From CAZUSO01 sp964622775 (lineage in GTDB: Bacteria > Bacteroidota > Bacteroidia > Chitinophagales > Chitinophagaceae), in contig CAZUSO010000003.1 of assembly GCA_964622775.1 (NCBI GenBank), positions 61,181 through 125,180 on the forward strand: a stretch of DNA of 64,000 nucleotides, written 5' to 3'. The position numbers and the translations under genes are program-made. Positions 8,024-17,240 of the stretch are shown in pieces. The notes below the pieces were generated by a model. That model made no database searches. It saw nothing but the letters and a program-made list of their open reading frames with translations, and was not told where the DNA came from. The first letter of the stretch is position 1. Every line of letters begins with the position of its first letter.

Positions 8024-8767
8024 ATGAAGTTTATCTTGAAAATATTTGATGGTAAATTACTGTTCCTCATCATTTGTGCAGGTTTGTTTTCTTTAAAAAC
8101 AACCCATGCGCAGATGCTGAAAGGGCTTGTGCTGGATTCGCTCACAAATGCTCCCCTGAAGTATGTTATTGTTGAAAACAAAGAAACAGGCCGGCGTGCA
8201 TATTCTGCTTTGAACGGAACTTTTCAAATAGATTGCCGAGAAGGCGAATTGTTGTCTTTTTCTGTTGTCGGGTACCGGAAAGTATTTGTAAAAGCAGGTA
8301 ATCAATTTCAGGTCACTGTTCGTATGACACGGGAGGCAACCGGTACACACAATAATGAAATGGCTCGGGCATTCAGCCCTTACCAGCAGGATTCTCTGGA
8401 ACGCTATCAGGTCTATCATTCCGAATTGGAGTACAAAAAAGATAAGGCCAGGGTTGTCATTGCTCCGGCCGCCTTTGTCATCTCGAATCCAGTTTCCTCC
8501 TGGATGCAGTATATTGCTCCGCAAACACGGCAGCTGCTGCGGTTTCAAAAGCGGTTTGCCCGATGGGAGCAGGACGCGTACAGTGCATCGCGTTATACCG
8601 TCCCTCTGGTGCAAAGCCTGACCCGGCTACCGGCAGACAGCGCTATGCTTTTCATGGCAGCTTACCCCATTGCCAATGATTATGCACGAGCCGCTACCGA
8701 TATGGAAATCAGGATGTGGATTATGTATAATTATAAGCTCTGGATGAAGGGTAGGAAGGCGCGGTAA
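8024..8767 (+). CDS. Secreted carboxypeptidase-regulatory-like domain protein, paralog 2
   Basis: 247 residues with a signal-like N-terminus (hydrophobic stretch LLFLIICAGLFSL, then THAQ). The domain plan equals that of the upstream gene: LKGLVLDSLTNAPLKYVIV opens the beta-sandwich, GELLSFSVVGYRK closes it, then FSPYQQDSLERYQVYHSEL and a C-terminal block YTVPLVQSLTRLPA ... FMAAYPIANDYARAATDMEI. The C-terminal blocks of both paralogs are the best conserved part, which suggests that the function sits there. The spacing of 42 bp and the own -7 box suggest either an operon with internal promoter or two units. No catalytic motif is recognised. Confidence 0.8.
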   Translation: MKFILKIFDGKLLFLIICAGLFSLKTTHAQMLKGLVLDSLTNAPLKYVIVENKETGRRAYSALNGTFQIDCREGELLSFSVVGYRKVFVKAGNQFQVTVRMTREATGTHNNEMARAFSPYQQDSLERYQVYHSELEYKKDKARVVIAPAAFVISNPVSSWMQYIAPQTRQLLRFQKRFARWEQDAYSASRYTVPLVQSLTRLPADSAMLFMAAYPIANDYARAATDMEIRMWIMYNYKLWMKGRKAR

Positions 8768-8950
8768 AGCTGTTACTTTGTATTCTTTGCGTGAAATACA
8801 CAAACAAATCTACCCTGCGCAGAAAATAACCAATATTACAACTCCGAATTAAGCCCAATTAACGATACTCCAATTCTTTGACTGCAACAAGAAACATGCT
8901 TATACGGTTTACCACCACCATTTGTTTTGGATTTGATCCCCTCTATCAGC

Positions 8951-10381
8951 CTAAACATGCTTTAATTCACTGGCCAAATCCTGCAGCACTTTCTTTGCGT
9001 CGCCGAAAAGCATGGAGGTTTTCGGCCTGAAGAACAACTCATTTTCAATGCCGGCATAACCGGGTTTCATGCTGCGTTTATTCACGATGATATGTTCGGC
9101 ATTTTCCACTTCGAGAATGGGCATTCCATAAATAGGGCTGCCCGGATCATCCTTAGCTGCCGGGTTCACCACATCATTAGCTCCAAGGATTAATACCACA
9201 TTCGTCGTATTGAATTCCTGATTGGCATCTTCCATTTCCAGTAATTTATCATAAGGCACATCGGCTTCTGCCAGCAATACATTCATGTGTCCCGGCATAC
9301 GGCCCGCAACCGGGTGGATGCCATATTTTACCTCCACGCCTTTTTCTTCCAGCAACTTTTCCAGTTCATGGCAGGCATGTTGCGCCTGTGCTACGGCCAG
9401 CCCGTAACCCGGTACGATAATGACTTTGCGTGCATACGCCATCAGTATGGCTGTATCGTTCAGGGATATCTCTTTGAAATTACCCTGTTCTTTGCTGCCG
9501 GCTGCTGCTCCGCCGGTTTTCTTGTTGCCTAATGCACCTATCAGTACATTCTTCAGTGAACGGTTCATAGCCTTACACATCAGGATAGTGAGGATGGTGC
9601 CTGCAGAACCTACTAAGATTCCGCCTGTCAGCATGACCGGATTGTCGTAAAGAAAACCGCCGAATGCGGCGGCTACACCGGTAAAGGAATTGAGCAGGGA
9701 AATGACTACCGGCATATCCGCACCGCCAATGGGCATCACAAATAATACACCGTAAAGGAGAGATAAAGCCAGGATGCCGTAAAAGATCATCGGAGTAGAA
9801 GGGCTGAAAAACTGTTCTGTGTTCGCACATTGAAACAGGAAATACAAGGTAGTCCCCAGGATGAGCAGGAGCAGTCCGATATTCGTGACCTGCTGTGCTC
9901 CAAACGCATGATCCCTGATCTTTCCGTTCAGCTTTCCCCAGGCAATCATACTGCCGGCAAAAGAAACGCTGCCGATGATCATCCCCAGCACTATGATTGC
10001 CAGAATGCCTGTTGAAATGTTGCTTCCCGGCGGCACATGTTGCAGATGATTAAATTCCACGATGGAAATCAGCATCGCGCAGGCGCCGCCCATACCGTTG
10101 AACATGCTGACCATCTCCGGCATTGCCGTCATCTTCACTTTTTTGGCTACTGCCGTACCAATCATCGTACCAATCAACAGGCCGCCAAAGATCCAGCCGT
10201 AGTTATGCAAACGGGCGCCGTCTTTTTCATACAGAAAAATGGTGGCAGTAATGGCAATGATCATCCCGAAGGCCGCAATCAGGTTGCCCCGGCGTGCAGA
10301 ATCCGGGTGCGACAGCATCTTTAAGCCTATGATGAAAGTAACGGAACCAATCAGGTAGGAAAGTAATAATATGGAATTCAT
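8951..10381 (-). CDS. pntB: NAD(P) transhydrogenase subunit beta
   Basis: 476-residue membrane subunit of the proton-translocating transhydrogenase, which moves hydride between NADH and NADP+ using the proton gradient. The N-terminal half is a run of membrane helices (from LLLSYLIGSVTFIIGLKML to about residue 270). The C-terminal NADP(H)-binding domain III begins near IIVPGYGLAVAQAQHA and includes GRMPGHMNVLLAEADVPYD and LILGANDVVNPAA, all family hallmarks. It lies downstream of pntAB and pntAA on the same strand and is the last gene of that run. Length is normal for the family. Confidence 0.96.
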   Translation of the reverse strand: MNSILLLSYLIGSVTFIIGLKMLSHPDSARRGNLIAAFGMIIAITATIFLYEKDGARLHNYGWIFGGLLIGTMIGTAVAKKVKMTAMPEMVSMFNGMGGACAMLISIVEFNHLQHVPPGSNISTGILAIIVLGMIIGSVSFAGSMIAWGKLNGKIRDHAFGAQQVTNIGLLLLILGTTLYFLFQCANTEQFFSPSTPMIFYGILALSLLYGVLFVMPIGGADMPVVISLLNSFTGVAAAFGGFLYDNPVMLTGGILVGSAGTILTILMCKAMNRSLKNVLIGALGNKKTGGAAAGSKEQGNFKEISLNDTAILMAYARKVIIVPGYGLAVAQAQHACHELEKLLEEKGVEVKYGIHPVAGRMPGHMNVLLAEADVPYDKLLEMEDANQEFNTTNVVLILGANDVVNPAAKDDPGSPIYGMPILEVENAEHIIVNKRSMKPGYAGIENELFFRPKTSMLFGDAKKVLQDLASELKHV

Positions 10382-10428
10382 GTTGCTTGATTGATGATGT
10401 TGAAACGTAATTTTTAAAGATATTGCCG

Positions 10429-10740
10429 CTATTTTTTCTTCTTAAACATCTCCAGCATCCTATCGGTTACCACAAAGCCGCCCACCACATTCAGGGTACC
10501 CAAAACGACTGCAAGAAAGCCTAAGGTCAATGCAAGATAATTGTCCGGTTCGGCTTCTCCCATTACGATGATCGCTCCGATAATCACCACACCGTGAATA
10601 GCATTGGCGCCGCTCATCAGTGGAGTATGCAATACGGAAGGTACCCGGCCAATCACCTCTATTCCCAAAAAAACGGACAGGATAACGATCGTGATCAGAT
10701 CATAATGCTGGGTGAAAAACTGTTGCAATTGTTCCATCAT
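10429..10740 (-). CDS. pntAB: NAD(P) transhydrogenase alpha subunit, membrane part
   Basis: 103 residues with three to four hydrophobic segments (LITIVILSVFLGIEVIG, NAIHGVVIIGAIIVMG, LALTLGFLAVVLGTLNVVGGF). This corresponds to the C-terminal membrane domain of the E. coli alpha subunit, here a separate gene as in the three-subunit enzymes of Rhodospirillum type. A second ATG lies directly after the first (10737), so the start is uncertain by one codon. It lies 47 bp upstream of pntB and 137 bp downstream of pntAA. Confidence 0.94.
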   Translation of the reverse strand: MMEQLQQFFTQHYDLITIVILSVFLGIEVIGRVPSVLHTPLMSGANAIHGVVIIGAIIVMGEAEPDNYLALTLGFLAVVLGTLNVVGGFVVTDRMLEMFKKKK

Positions 10741-10877
10741 GTTATGTCTTTTATTTTTTTCAATTCAGGAATAAAGTGTTAAACCAAAAGTCAAGAGTCA
10801 AAATGCAAAACGGTAAAAGTTAGGATAGTCAATTTAATATAATTTGATATAGCAGGCAAAACAGCTTTGCTTTTACG

Positions 10878-11993
10878 CTACTTTATCTGTTCATATACCA
10901 CATCGCCGCGATGAGCTATACAACAGCCTTTCACCAGATCGTCTTCAAAATTGAGTTGTAATGCTCCTTCTTTGTCAATGATCAGTTTTAGAAAATTCTG
11001 CACATTCTTGCTGTACATCTTACTCGCATCCGAAGGCATCCCGGATGGCAGGTAGGAATTTCCGATAATGGTTACATTATGCTCAACCACGGTTTCATTG
11101 TCCCGGGTATATTCGGTATTCCCGCCGGTAGCTGCGGCAAGGTCAATGATTACCGCACCGGGTTTCATATTGGCGATCATTTCTTTGGTGATCAGCACCG
11201 GCGCCTTTTTCCCCGGAATCTGCGCCGTAGTAATGATGATGTCTGATTTTGCGGCATGTTCTGCAATCTTTGCCTTTTGTCTTTCCTGAAATTCCTTCGA
11301 CTGTTCTACCGCATATCCGCCAGCCTGGCTGGAGTCAGCCGCACCGTCCACCACAATGAATTTTGCGCCGAGGCTCATCACCTCTTCCTTTACGGAGGGG
11401 CGCGTATCAAATACTTCCACCACGGCACCCAGGCGGCGTGCAGTGGCGATAGCCTGCAAGCCCGCTACACCTGCTCCGAGGATCAATACCTTGGCCGGAG
11501 GAATACTGCCTGCCGCAGTCATAAACATCGGGAAATAACGCGGAAAAACATTGGCCGCGAGCAGTACCGCCTTATAGCCCGCGATATTAGCCTGCGAGCT
11601 TAACACATCCATCGCCTGCGCGCGTGTAGTGCGGGGCAGCGCATCTAAGCTGAAAACCGCTTTTGCCTGAGGCGCCCAGGCTTGCATACGTTCCGCATTG
11701 TATAAAGGCTGAAAGACCCCGACCCAAATCTTGTCATTGCCGGCAGTCTGTATATCCGGTGTAGCCGGTGCATTGATAGTAAGCAGGATGTCGGCATTGT
11801 TTAAGACTTCGGTACGCGAGGCTAATTGCGCCCCGGCTTGCTGATATTGCTGATCGGGGAAGGCCGCCTTTTGTCCGGCGCCGCTTTCCACCCAGATTTC
11901 CATATTGCCTTTTTTCAATGCTGCGGCAACATCCGGAGTGAGCGACACGCGTGTTTCAGGTTGTTGCTCACTCAGCACACCGATTTTTACCAT
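10878..11993 (-). CDS. pntAA: NAD(P) transhydrogenase alpha subunit, NAD-binding part
   Basis: 371 residues, the soluble domain I that binds NAD(H). It starts MVKIGVLSEQQPETRVSLTP, as alanine dehydrogenase/PntA proteins do, and carries the Rossmann motif VLILGAGVAGLQAIATARRL followed by VEVFDTR, then IITTAQIPGKKAPVLIT and GAVIIDLAAATGGN. The frame ends normally, so the split between this gene and the membrane part is genuine and not a frameshift: the two are 137 bp apart. It is part of the minus-strand series with pntAB and pntB. Confidence 0.95.
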   Translation of the reverse strand: MVKIGVLSEQQPETRVSLTPDVAAALKKGNMEIWVESGAGQKAAFPDQQYQQAGAQLASRTEVLNNADILLTINAPATPDIQTAGNDKIWVGVFQPLYNAERMQAWAPQAKAVFSLDALPRTTRAQAMDVLSSQANIAGYKAVLLAANVFPRYFPMFMTAAGSIPPAKVLILGAGVAGLQAIATARRLGAVVEVFDTRPSVKEEVMSLGAKFIVVDGAADSSQAGGYAVEQSKEFQERQKAKIAEHAAKSDIIITTAQIPGKKAPVLITKEMIANMKPGAVIIDLAAATGGNTEYTRDNETVVEHNVTIIGNSYLPSGMPSDASKMYSKNVQNFLKLIIDKEGALQLNFEDDLVKGCCIAHRGDVVYEQIK

Positions 11994-12087
11994 AAAGATT
12001 GCATTAATATTTCCTACACAAAATAGGAAAACCGCTCATGATTACCAAGTATCTCCCCAATATTTATTTTAGAGTGTATTTCCAGCT

Positions 12088-12507
12088 TCACGAAGAATGA
12101 AGGCGTTGTAAGTATCCTTGTAGCAAGATAACCGCGCTGATTTCATCTACCATTTCTTTATTGCGGCGATCCTGCTTTTTCAGCCCGCTGTCTATCATTG
12201 TCTGAAAAGCCATTTTGGAGGTGAAGCGCTCATCAATCAGCTTTACCGGGATGGACGGGAAGATTTTTTGAAATTGCAGAAAGAATTTTTCCACTTTCAC
12301 AGTAATATCCGTGTCTTGCCCGTCAAGGTTTTTCGGATACCCGATGATCGCCTGTGACACATCTTCTTCCGAAAAATATTTTTTGAGAAACCATACCATC
12401 TCAGCAGTTGCTACGGTAGTCAGCCCGGTGGCAATAATTTGCAGGGGGTCGGTAACAGCCAGCCCGCAGCGCTTTTTCCCGTAATCTATGGAAATGATTC
12501 TTGCCAA
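12088..12507 (-). CDS. ruvX: Putative pre-16S rRNA nuclease / Holliday junction resolvase-like YqgF
   Basis: 139 residues, RNase H-fold YqgF family. The first active-site Asp is in ISIDYGKKRCGLAVTDPL. The central IIGYPKNLDGQDT and the C-terminal LIDERFTSKMAFQTM and DEISAVILLQGYL are conserved; family members process the 5' end of 16S rRNA. The start is TTG at 12507, five bases after the stop of the DUF5683 gene on the same strand; no in-frame ATG is available before the first motif. The tight spacing indicates co-transcription with DUF5683. Confidence 0.93.
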   Translation of the reverse strand: MARIISIDYGKKRCGLAVTDPLQIIATGLTTVATAEMVWFLKKYFSEEDVSQAIIGYPKNLDGQDTDITVKVEKFFLQFQKIFPSIPVKLIDERFTSKMAFQTMIDSGLKKQDRRNKEMVDEISAVILLQGYLQRLHSS

Positions 12508-12512
12508 AATAT

Positions 12513-13145
12513 TTATTTAAAATTTACAACCAGCCCCATGCCTACGCCGGCCTGCGGCAGCATTACCGGCTTCAGCTTCATGCTGATATCCGGGGAAATA
12601 TCAAAATCTTTCAGGTGTGCAAAAACGATGGCGTCTATAATCTGCAAGGCATAGCCTATGCCCGTCAGCAGAAAACTCACATCCATATTTTTCCGGTAAA
12701 AATCCTGCTGCAGCTTCACCTGATTATCGTTCAGGTAGGCCTCCTGGTTCATAGCTTCCGGCTTGTGACTGAGTCGTCCCACATAGATCTTCCTCCAGTA
12801 TTTGTATTCTTTATTATTATAAATAATGAAACCTGCTCCCGTACCTAATGCCGCATAAACTACCCCGATTTTCCAGTACTGCTGATTATAAAGTTGTCCT
12901 AAGCCGGGGACGATTGCGGCATACAATCCGGATTTTTTGGGAATGACCGCATGCTTTTTTGAAATGAGGCTGTCGGTAAAATCCGGTCTGTGCTCCGTTT
13001 CGGCAGGAGGCGCCGCATTAGTTGCCGTATCGGTACGCAAAGTATCCATATTCACCAATACCGTCGGTTGTGCATTTCCCCGCAGTGCAATCAGTAAGAT
13101 GGTGAGCAAAGCGGTTATCCGGAGTATATAAAATGTTTTTACCAT
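12513..13145 (-). CDS. DUF5683 domain protein with signal peptide
   Basis: 210 residues from the ATG at 13145 (a slightly longer TTG start is possible). A signal-like leader (VKTFYILRITALLTILLIALRGNAQ) is followed by a Thr/Ala-rich linker and then the DUF5683 core: PKKSGLYAAIVPGLGQLYN, YWKIGVVYAALGTGAGFIIY, and near the C-terminus DVSFLLTGIGYALQIIDAIV. Two or three hydrophobic hairpins suggest a membrane-embedded envelope protein. The family is common in Bacteroidota, often next to chromosome-partition genes; here its neighbours are a lytic transglycosylase and ruvX. Function unknown. Confidence 0.88.
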   Translation of the reverse strand: MVKTFYILRITALLTILLIALRGNAQPTVLVNMDTLRTDTATNAAPPAETEHRPDFTDSLISKKHAVIPKKSGLYAAIVPGLGQLYNQQYWKIGVVYAALGTGAGFIIYNNKEYKYWRKIYVGRLSHKPEAMNQEAYLNDNQVKLQQDFYRKNMDVSFLLTGIGYALQIIDAIVFAHLKDFDISPDISMKLKPVMLPQAGVGMGLVVNFK

Positions 13146-13290
13146 CAACAAAGGCAGGCAGCTTTATTTGGGTTAAGTCAAAAATCAAAATAGAAAAATG
13201 CTGATCATCAATTTAATAAAATCCTGAATCCGGACATAACAGACCTGACTTAACATTTGAAGACAAGCCCTGCAAAGCTACAATTGTTTT

Positions 13291-14211
13291 TTAGCTTGCC
13301 GGCAGTTCAATTATATATTGTTTCCCGGCTTTTACCGTCAATTGTCTGTCGCGCAGCCAGGGATTTAACAACTTCAGCATTTTGTATGAGGTACCTTCAT
13401 TAATTGCAAATGTCGCCAGGTTGGTTATGCTGGAACTTACGGTCACTTTCCGGGTAGCTACCGGCCGGTAAGCATCATCGCCTTCCACAATAAAACCAAA
13501 TTCCGACGCATTGACCAGCAGGTGCTTCAACGCCAGGATGCGAAAGATATAGCGGTTAGTTTCTTCCGGAAGCAGCAGGTCGTAGTAATTGCCGCTTTGC
13601 TGAAAGGTTGTCTGGCGGTTATATCCGCCCGTTCCGCAGTTATAGGATGCGGCGGCAGCAGTCCAGCTCCCGAATTTGGCATAAGCATCTTTCAGGTAGG
13701 CGCAGGCGGCATCCGTAGATTTTTGCAGATTGTAACGCTCGTCCACTTCATCATTTATCTCCAGCCCGTAGCGTTGCCCCGTCTCTTTCATAAATTGCCA
13801 GTAGCCTACTGCCCCCGCGCTGGAAGTCGGATTTTGAAGGGAGCTTTCCGCAACGCAGAGGTATTTAAAATCATCCGGCAGGCCGTTGGCTTTCATCCTT
13901 TTTTCAATTTCGGGAAACACGCGGCCGGCAAGCTTCAGGATGTATAAAGTAGATCCGTGTCTGTAATAATTGACCAATAGTTCCCGATCCAGCCGATCAC
14001 GTACTTCCCAACGATCCAGCGGAACAGCCTCGCCGGCAAAGCTCATCGAAGCGGGGATGCGGGGAGGATACCACTTGTACACCAGGCGGTCGTGATCCAC
14101 TAAAACCGGCTCGGTTTTATCGCTGCCCTTAAAGGCAAAACCGGCAATAATAGCGCTCCCGATGGCGGCGCCAATCAAATAAGGCGTTAGCTTTTGAATG
14201 AGTTGCGACAT
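13291..14211 (-). CDS. Lytic transglycosylase (SLT domain) with N-terminal anchor
   Basis: 306 residues. A hydrophobic N-terminal segment (LIGAAIGSAIIAGFAF) anchors or exports the protein. The SLT/GEWL domain spans about 95-230, with the catalytic Glu in CVAESSLQNPTSSAGAVGYW, then QFMKETGQRYGL, and AAAASYNCGTGGYNRQ, as in MltD-type enzymes that cleave peptidoglycan glycan strands. The C-terminal ~50 residues (FAINEGTSYKMLKLLNPWLR ... AGKQYIIELPAS) look like a LysM-type or related wall-binding tail. Divergent from the M3 peptidase gene across a 381-bp spacer. Confidence 0.92.
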   Translation of the reverse strand: MSQLIQKLTPYLIGAAIGSAIIAGFAFKGSDKTEPVLVDHDRLVYKWYPPRIPASMSFAGEAVPLDRWEVRDRLDRELLVNYYRHGSTLYILKLAGRVFPEIEKRMKANGLPDDFKYLCVAESSLQNPTSSAGAVGYWQFMKETGQRYGLEINDEVDERYNLQKSTDAACAYLKDAYAKFGSWTAAAASYNCGTGGYNRQTTFQQSGNYYDLLLPEETNRYIFRILALKHLLVNASEFGFIVEGDDAYRPVATRKVTVSSSITNLATFAINEGTSYKMLKLLNPWLRDRQLTVKAGKQYIIELPAS

Positions 14212-14592
14212 AACCGTGTAGATTTTTTGTGTTTACGAATTTATAGTTTTTTGCCGAAATATTGCGGATAAAATTCGGACGAAGGGAAATGAATGGGGGA
14301 AAATCCTGAAAAGCCATTAGCTAACCGTTAAAATATTTTCCGCTTACTCCTCCTTAAACCTCTAATCACGTTATTCTTTTATCATACTGCAATATTGGCA
14401 GCGATGCCGGTACATCGCCTCAACATGGATTTTCATATGAATAGGCAAAGACATTAAAAAATCACCCTATGTCTGCCCCTGTATTTTTCATCGGCAATTT
14501 GTAACTTCGGCCGCTCCTATCTCTTATAAATAGGAATTGAACCTGATGTAATCAGGCGGCTGCATTTGTCTTTTAACAACAAATATTTTCTG
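14212..14592. other. Divergent spacer with two small hairpins
   Basis: 381 bases between the divergent transglycosylase and M3 peptidase genes. No reading frame or RNA gene is recognised. Close to the M3 peptidase start are two neighbouring perfect hairpins, TCCTAT/ATAGGA (14515-14520 with 14530-14535) and CCTGAT-GTA-ATCAGG (14542-14556), 37 bases before its ATG. Confidence 0.5.
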
Positions 14593-16722
14593 ATGAAAAA
14601 CAGTATTATCTTATCCGCTTTAGCGATGTCCACTATTTTTTCTGCCTGCAACAATGCAGACAAAGGGGCTGGCGCCCAATTTTCCGACAGCAATCCGTTT
14701 GCTCAGGAAAGTACACTGCCTTATCATACGGCAGATTTCAGTAAAATAAAAAACGGCGATTTCGCTCCGGCCTTTGAAGAAGGTATGCGGCAGCAACTGG
14801 AAGAAATGGCTCAAATTGCCGACAACCCGGAAGCGCCCACCTTTGAAAATACGCTGGTTGCCATGGAGCAATCAGGGCAACTGCTTAAACGGGCGCACAT
14901 GGTATTCAGTTTGCTTACCGGCGCTAATACCAATGATGAGCTACAGAAAATTGATGAAGAATTTTCTCCCAAATTCTCTGCACATAATGATGCCATATAC
15001 CTGAATTCAAAACTGCTTAGCCGTGTCGAAGCGATTTACAACGACCGGGCTAATCTCAGCCTTGATCCGGAAAGCCTGCATTTGGTTGAATATTATTACC
15101 AGCAGTTTATGATGGCCGGCGCCAGGTTATCCGATGCGGATAAAGACAAGTTGAAAAAACTTAATGAAGAGGAAGCCAGTCTGAACACGAAATTTAACAA
15201 CCAGTTGCTGGCTGCTGCCAAAGCCGGCGCATTGATCCTTGACGATGTGAAAGCGTTAGGCGGAATGAGTGAAGGTGATATTGCCGCTTCCGCCGCTGCG
15301 GCTAAAGCCGATAAGCATGATGGTAAATGGGAAATTCCGCTGCAAAATACCACACAGCAACCGGCACTTGCTTCGCTGAAAGACCGCAATACCCGGGAAA
15401 AATTGTTTAAAGCATCCTGGAACCGCGCTGAACGCGGCGATGCCAACGATACCAGAAAGATTATTACCCGTCTGGCTCAACTGCGTACGGAAAAGGCGGC
15501 CTTATTGGGTTTCCCGAATTACGCCGCATGGAAATTACAGGATCAGATGGCCAAAACACCGGAAAATGTTCAGCGCTTTTTGAGCCAGTTGATTCCTGCT
15601 TCCATTGCTAAAGCGGGGGAAGAGGCTGCCGAAATGCAGGCGGTTATTGAACAGCAGAAAGACACTTTTCATCTACAGGCTTATGACTGGGATTATTATG
15701 CCGAGCAGGTTCGCAAGGCGAAATATGATTTGGATGCCAATCAGACAAAGCCTTATTTTGTATTAGACAGCGTGCTGGAAAACGGTGTGTTTTATGCTGC
15801 GGGTCAACTGTATGGTATTACTTTTAAGGAAAGAAAAGACATCCCGACATATCAGAATGATGTTCGGGTGTTTGAAGTATTCGATCAGGATGGCAGCCCG
15901 ATGGCATTATTTTATGCCGATTATTTCAAAAGGGATAATAAAAGCGGTGGCGCCTGGATGAGCAATATTGTAGAGCAGTCTGAGCTTATGAACACCAAGC
16001 CGGTTATTTATAATGTTTGCAATTTTACCAGGCCGGCGGATGGGCAACCTGCTTTATTAAGTTTTGATGATGTAACTACGATGTTTCACGAATTCGGACA
16101 TGCGCTGCATGGAATGTTTGCCAGCCAGAAATATCCCAGTTTATCCGGCACGAATACTCCCCGTGACTTTGTGGAATTTCCTTCACAGTTTAATGAACAC
16201 TGGGCGTTGTATCCGCAGGTGTTGAAAAATTATGCCAAACATTATCAAACCGGCGAACCGATTCCACAGGTGCTGATTGACAAGATTAAAAAATCAGGCA
16301 CATTCAATCAGGGCTATGCATTTACCGAATATTTAGCCGCTGCTGCCTTAGACATGCAATGGCATACGTTAGGTGCCGGAGCGCCCCTGCAGGATGCCGA
16401 TTCGTTTGAAGCAACCAGTCTCGGTAAGATGAATCTGTGGTTGCCACAGGTGCCGCCACGCTATCGCTCTTCTTATTTTCTGCATATCTGGAGCAATGGA
16501 TATTCCGCCGGATATTACGCTTATAGTTGGGCGGAAATGCTGGATCATGATGCTTATACCTGGTTTGAAGAAAACGGCGGCTTAACGCGTGCCAACGGGC
16601 AGAAATTCCGGGATATGATCCTGTCGCGCGGCAATACCGAAGATTTCGCTACACTGTATAAAGCGTTTCGTGGAAAAGACCCTGGAATCGAGCCGCTGCT
16701 GCGTTTCCGCGGGTTGAAATAA
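14593..16722 (+). CDS. dcp: M3 family zinc metallopeptidase lipoprotein (peptidyl-dipeptidase Dcp-like)
   Basis: 709 residues from the ATG at 14593. The leader MKNSIILSALAMSTIFSAC is a lipoprotein signal with Cys at about residue 19, so the enzyme is probably periplasmic and membrane-anchored, unlike cytoplasmic E. coli Dcp. The zinc site is FHEFGHALHG (about 498-507), and the third ligand and substrate region lies in RDFVEFPSQFNEHW. The C-terminal LHIWSNGYSAGYYAYSWAEM is typical of Dcp. The role is removal of dipeptides from peptide C-termini, feeding peptide uptake. A strong terminator follows at 16787-16833. Confidence 0.95.
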   Translation: MKNSIILSALAMSTIFSACNNADKGAGAQFSDSNPFAQESTLPYHTADFSKIKNGDFAPAFEEGMRQQLEEMAQIADNPEAPTFENTLVAMEQSGQLLKRAHMVFSLLTGANTNDELQKIDEEFSPKFSAHNDAIYLNSKLLSRVEAIYNDRANLSLDPESLHLVEYYYQQFMMAGARLSDADKDKLKKLNEEEASLNTKFNNQLLAAAKAGALILDDVKALGGMSEGDIAASAAAAKADKHDGKWEIPLQNTTQQPALASLKDRNTREKLFKASWNRAERGDANDTRKIITRLAQLRTEKAALLGFPNYAAWKLQDQMAKTPENVQRFLSQLIPASIAKAGEEAAEMQAVIEQQKDTFHLQAYDWDYYAEQVRKAKYDLDANQTKPYFVLDSVLENGVFYAAGQLYGITFKERKDIPTYQNDVRVFEVFDQDGSPMALFYADYFKRDNKSGGAWMSNIVEQSELMNTKPVIYNVCNFTRPADGQPALLSFDDVTTMFHEFGHALHGMFASQKYPSLSGTNTPRDFVEFPSQFNEHWALYPQVLKNYAKHYQTGEPIPQVLIDKIKKSGTFNQGYAFTEYLAAAALDMQWHTLGAGAPLQDADSFEATSLGKMNLWLPQVPPRYRSSYFLHIWSNGYSAGYYAYSWAEMLDHDAYTWFEENGGLTRANGQKFRDMILSRGNTEDFATLYKAFRGKDPGIEPLLRFRGLK

Positions 16723-16786
16723 AAGGATATTATTTATGCCATTCTTATCGAAATGTATCTTTGTATAAAGATGGCAGGCATTTAAG

Positions 16787-16833
16787 GCTATAAAAAAGGA
16801 AGAAGACTCTCCTTTTTTATAGCTTTGTTTTAT
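16787..16833 (+). terminator. Strong Rho-independent terminator after the M3 peptidase
   Basis: GCTATAAAAAAGGA (16787-16800) pairs perfectly over 14 bp with TCCTTTTTTATAGC (16810-16823) around a 9-base loop, followed by TTTGTTTTAT. It ends the M3 peptidase transcript. Confidence 0.85.
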
Positions 16834-16841
16834 CGAAAAAA

Positions 16842-16874
16842 TCAATTACAAATTGTCAATTTCGAATTACGAAA
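16842..16874. repeat. TTACGAATTGTCAATT-type short repeat
   Basis: A stretch of CAATTACAAATTGTCAATT followed by CGAATTACGAA. Related strings stand at 22095-22128, 53632-53659 and 53691-53707, always between genes. The rest of the gap up to 17188 shows no gene. Confidence 0.5.
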
Positions 16875-17188
16875 TATCAGCTTAACTGGTTCATCTGCCA
16901 ATGCTGTCAATTATCATTCCGGTCTGATATGGCAAGCTGGGATTTGTTCTGTTGATATATACCTTTAGAAGCTCCGGGCGAGGAAAAAGATGTTATATCA
17001 TTTGTGCAAAAAACGATTTATTCTTATGACAGGAAAAAGCCACCCACTGTATTCAAAATTTTATCTGTGCAAATCCGTGTCATCTGTCAGAAAAAATACA
17101 GCTCACCGCATCCACAAAAAAGCAACTAAATTCAGATGCCATACTCTTTCGTTATAAATATTCTTTGACCAGAATACATGTCTGAATA

Positions 17189-17219
17189 TTGCATTTGCCA
17201 CACCCGGACTTTACATTTG
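17189..17219 (+). promoter_or_regulatory. Bacteroidota promoter of the SusC-like gene
   Basis: TTG at 17189-17191, a 20-base spacer and TACATTTG at 17212-17219, 21 bases before the chosen ATG at 17241. The promoter supports that start over earlier in-frame codons. Confidence 0.65.
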
Positions 17220-17240
17220 TCAGGATTATTTTCCCGTATA

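Noticed and set aside
10741..10877. Possible frameshift splitting the transhydrogenase alpha subunit
   Set aside because: Both parts have complete domains, own start and stop codons and a 137-bp spacer; the three-subunit form is a known arrangement.
16756..16763. TATCTTTG box between the M3 peptidase and its terminator
   Set aside because: A perfect -7 match but without a -33 element, and it would only give a transcript of about 60 bases ending at the terminator; probably chance in AT-rich DNA.
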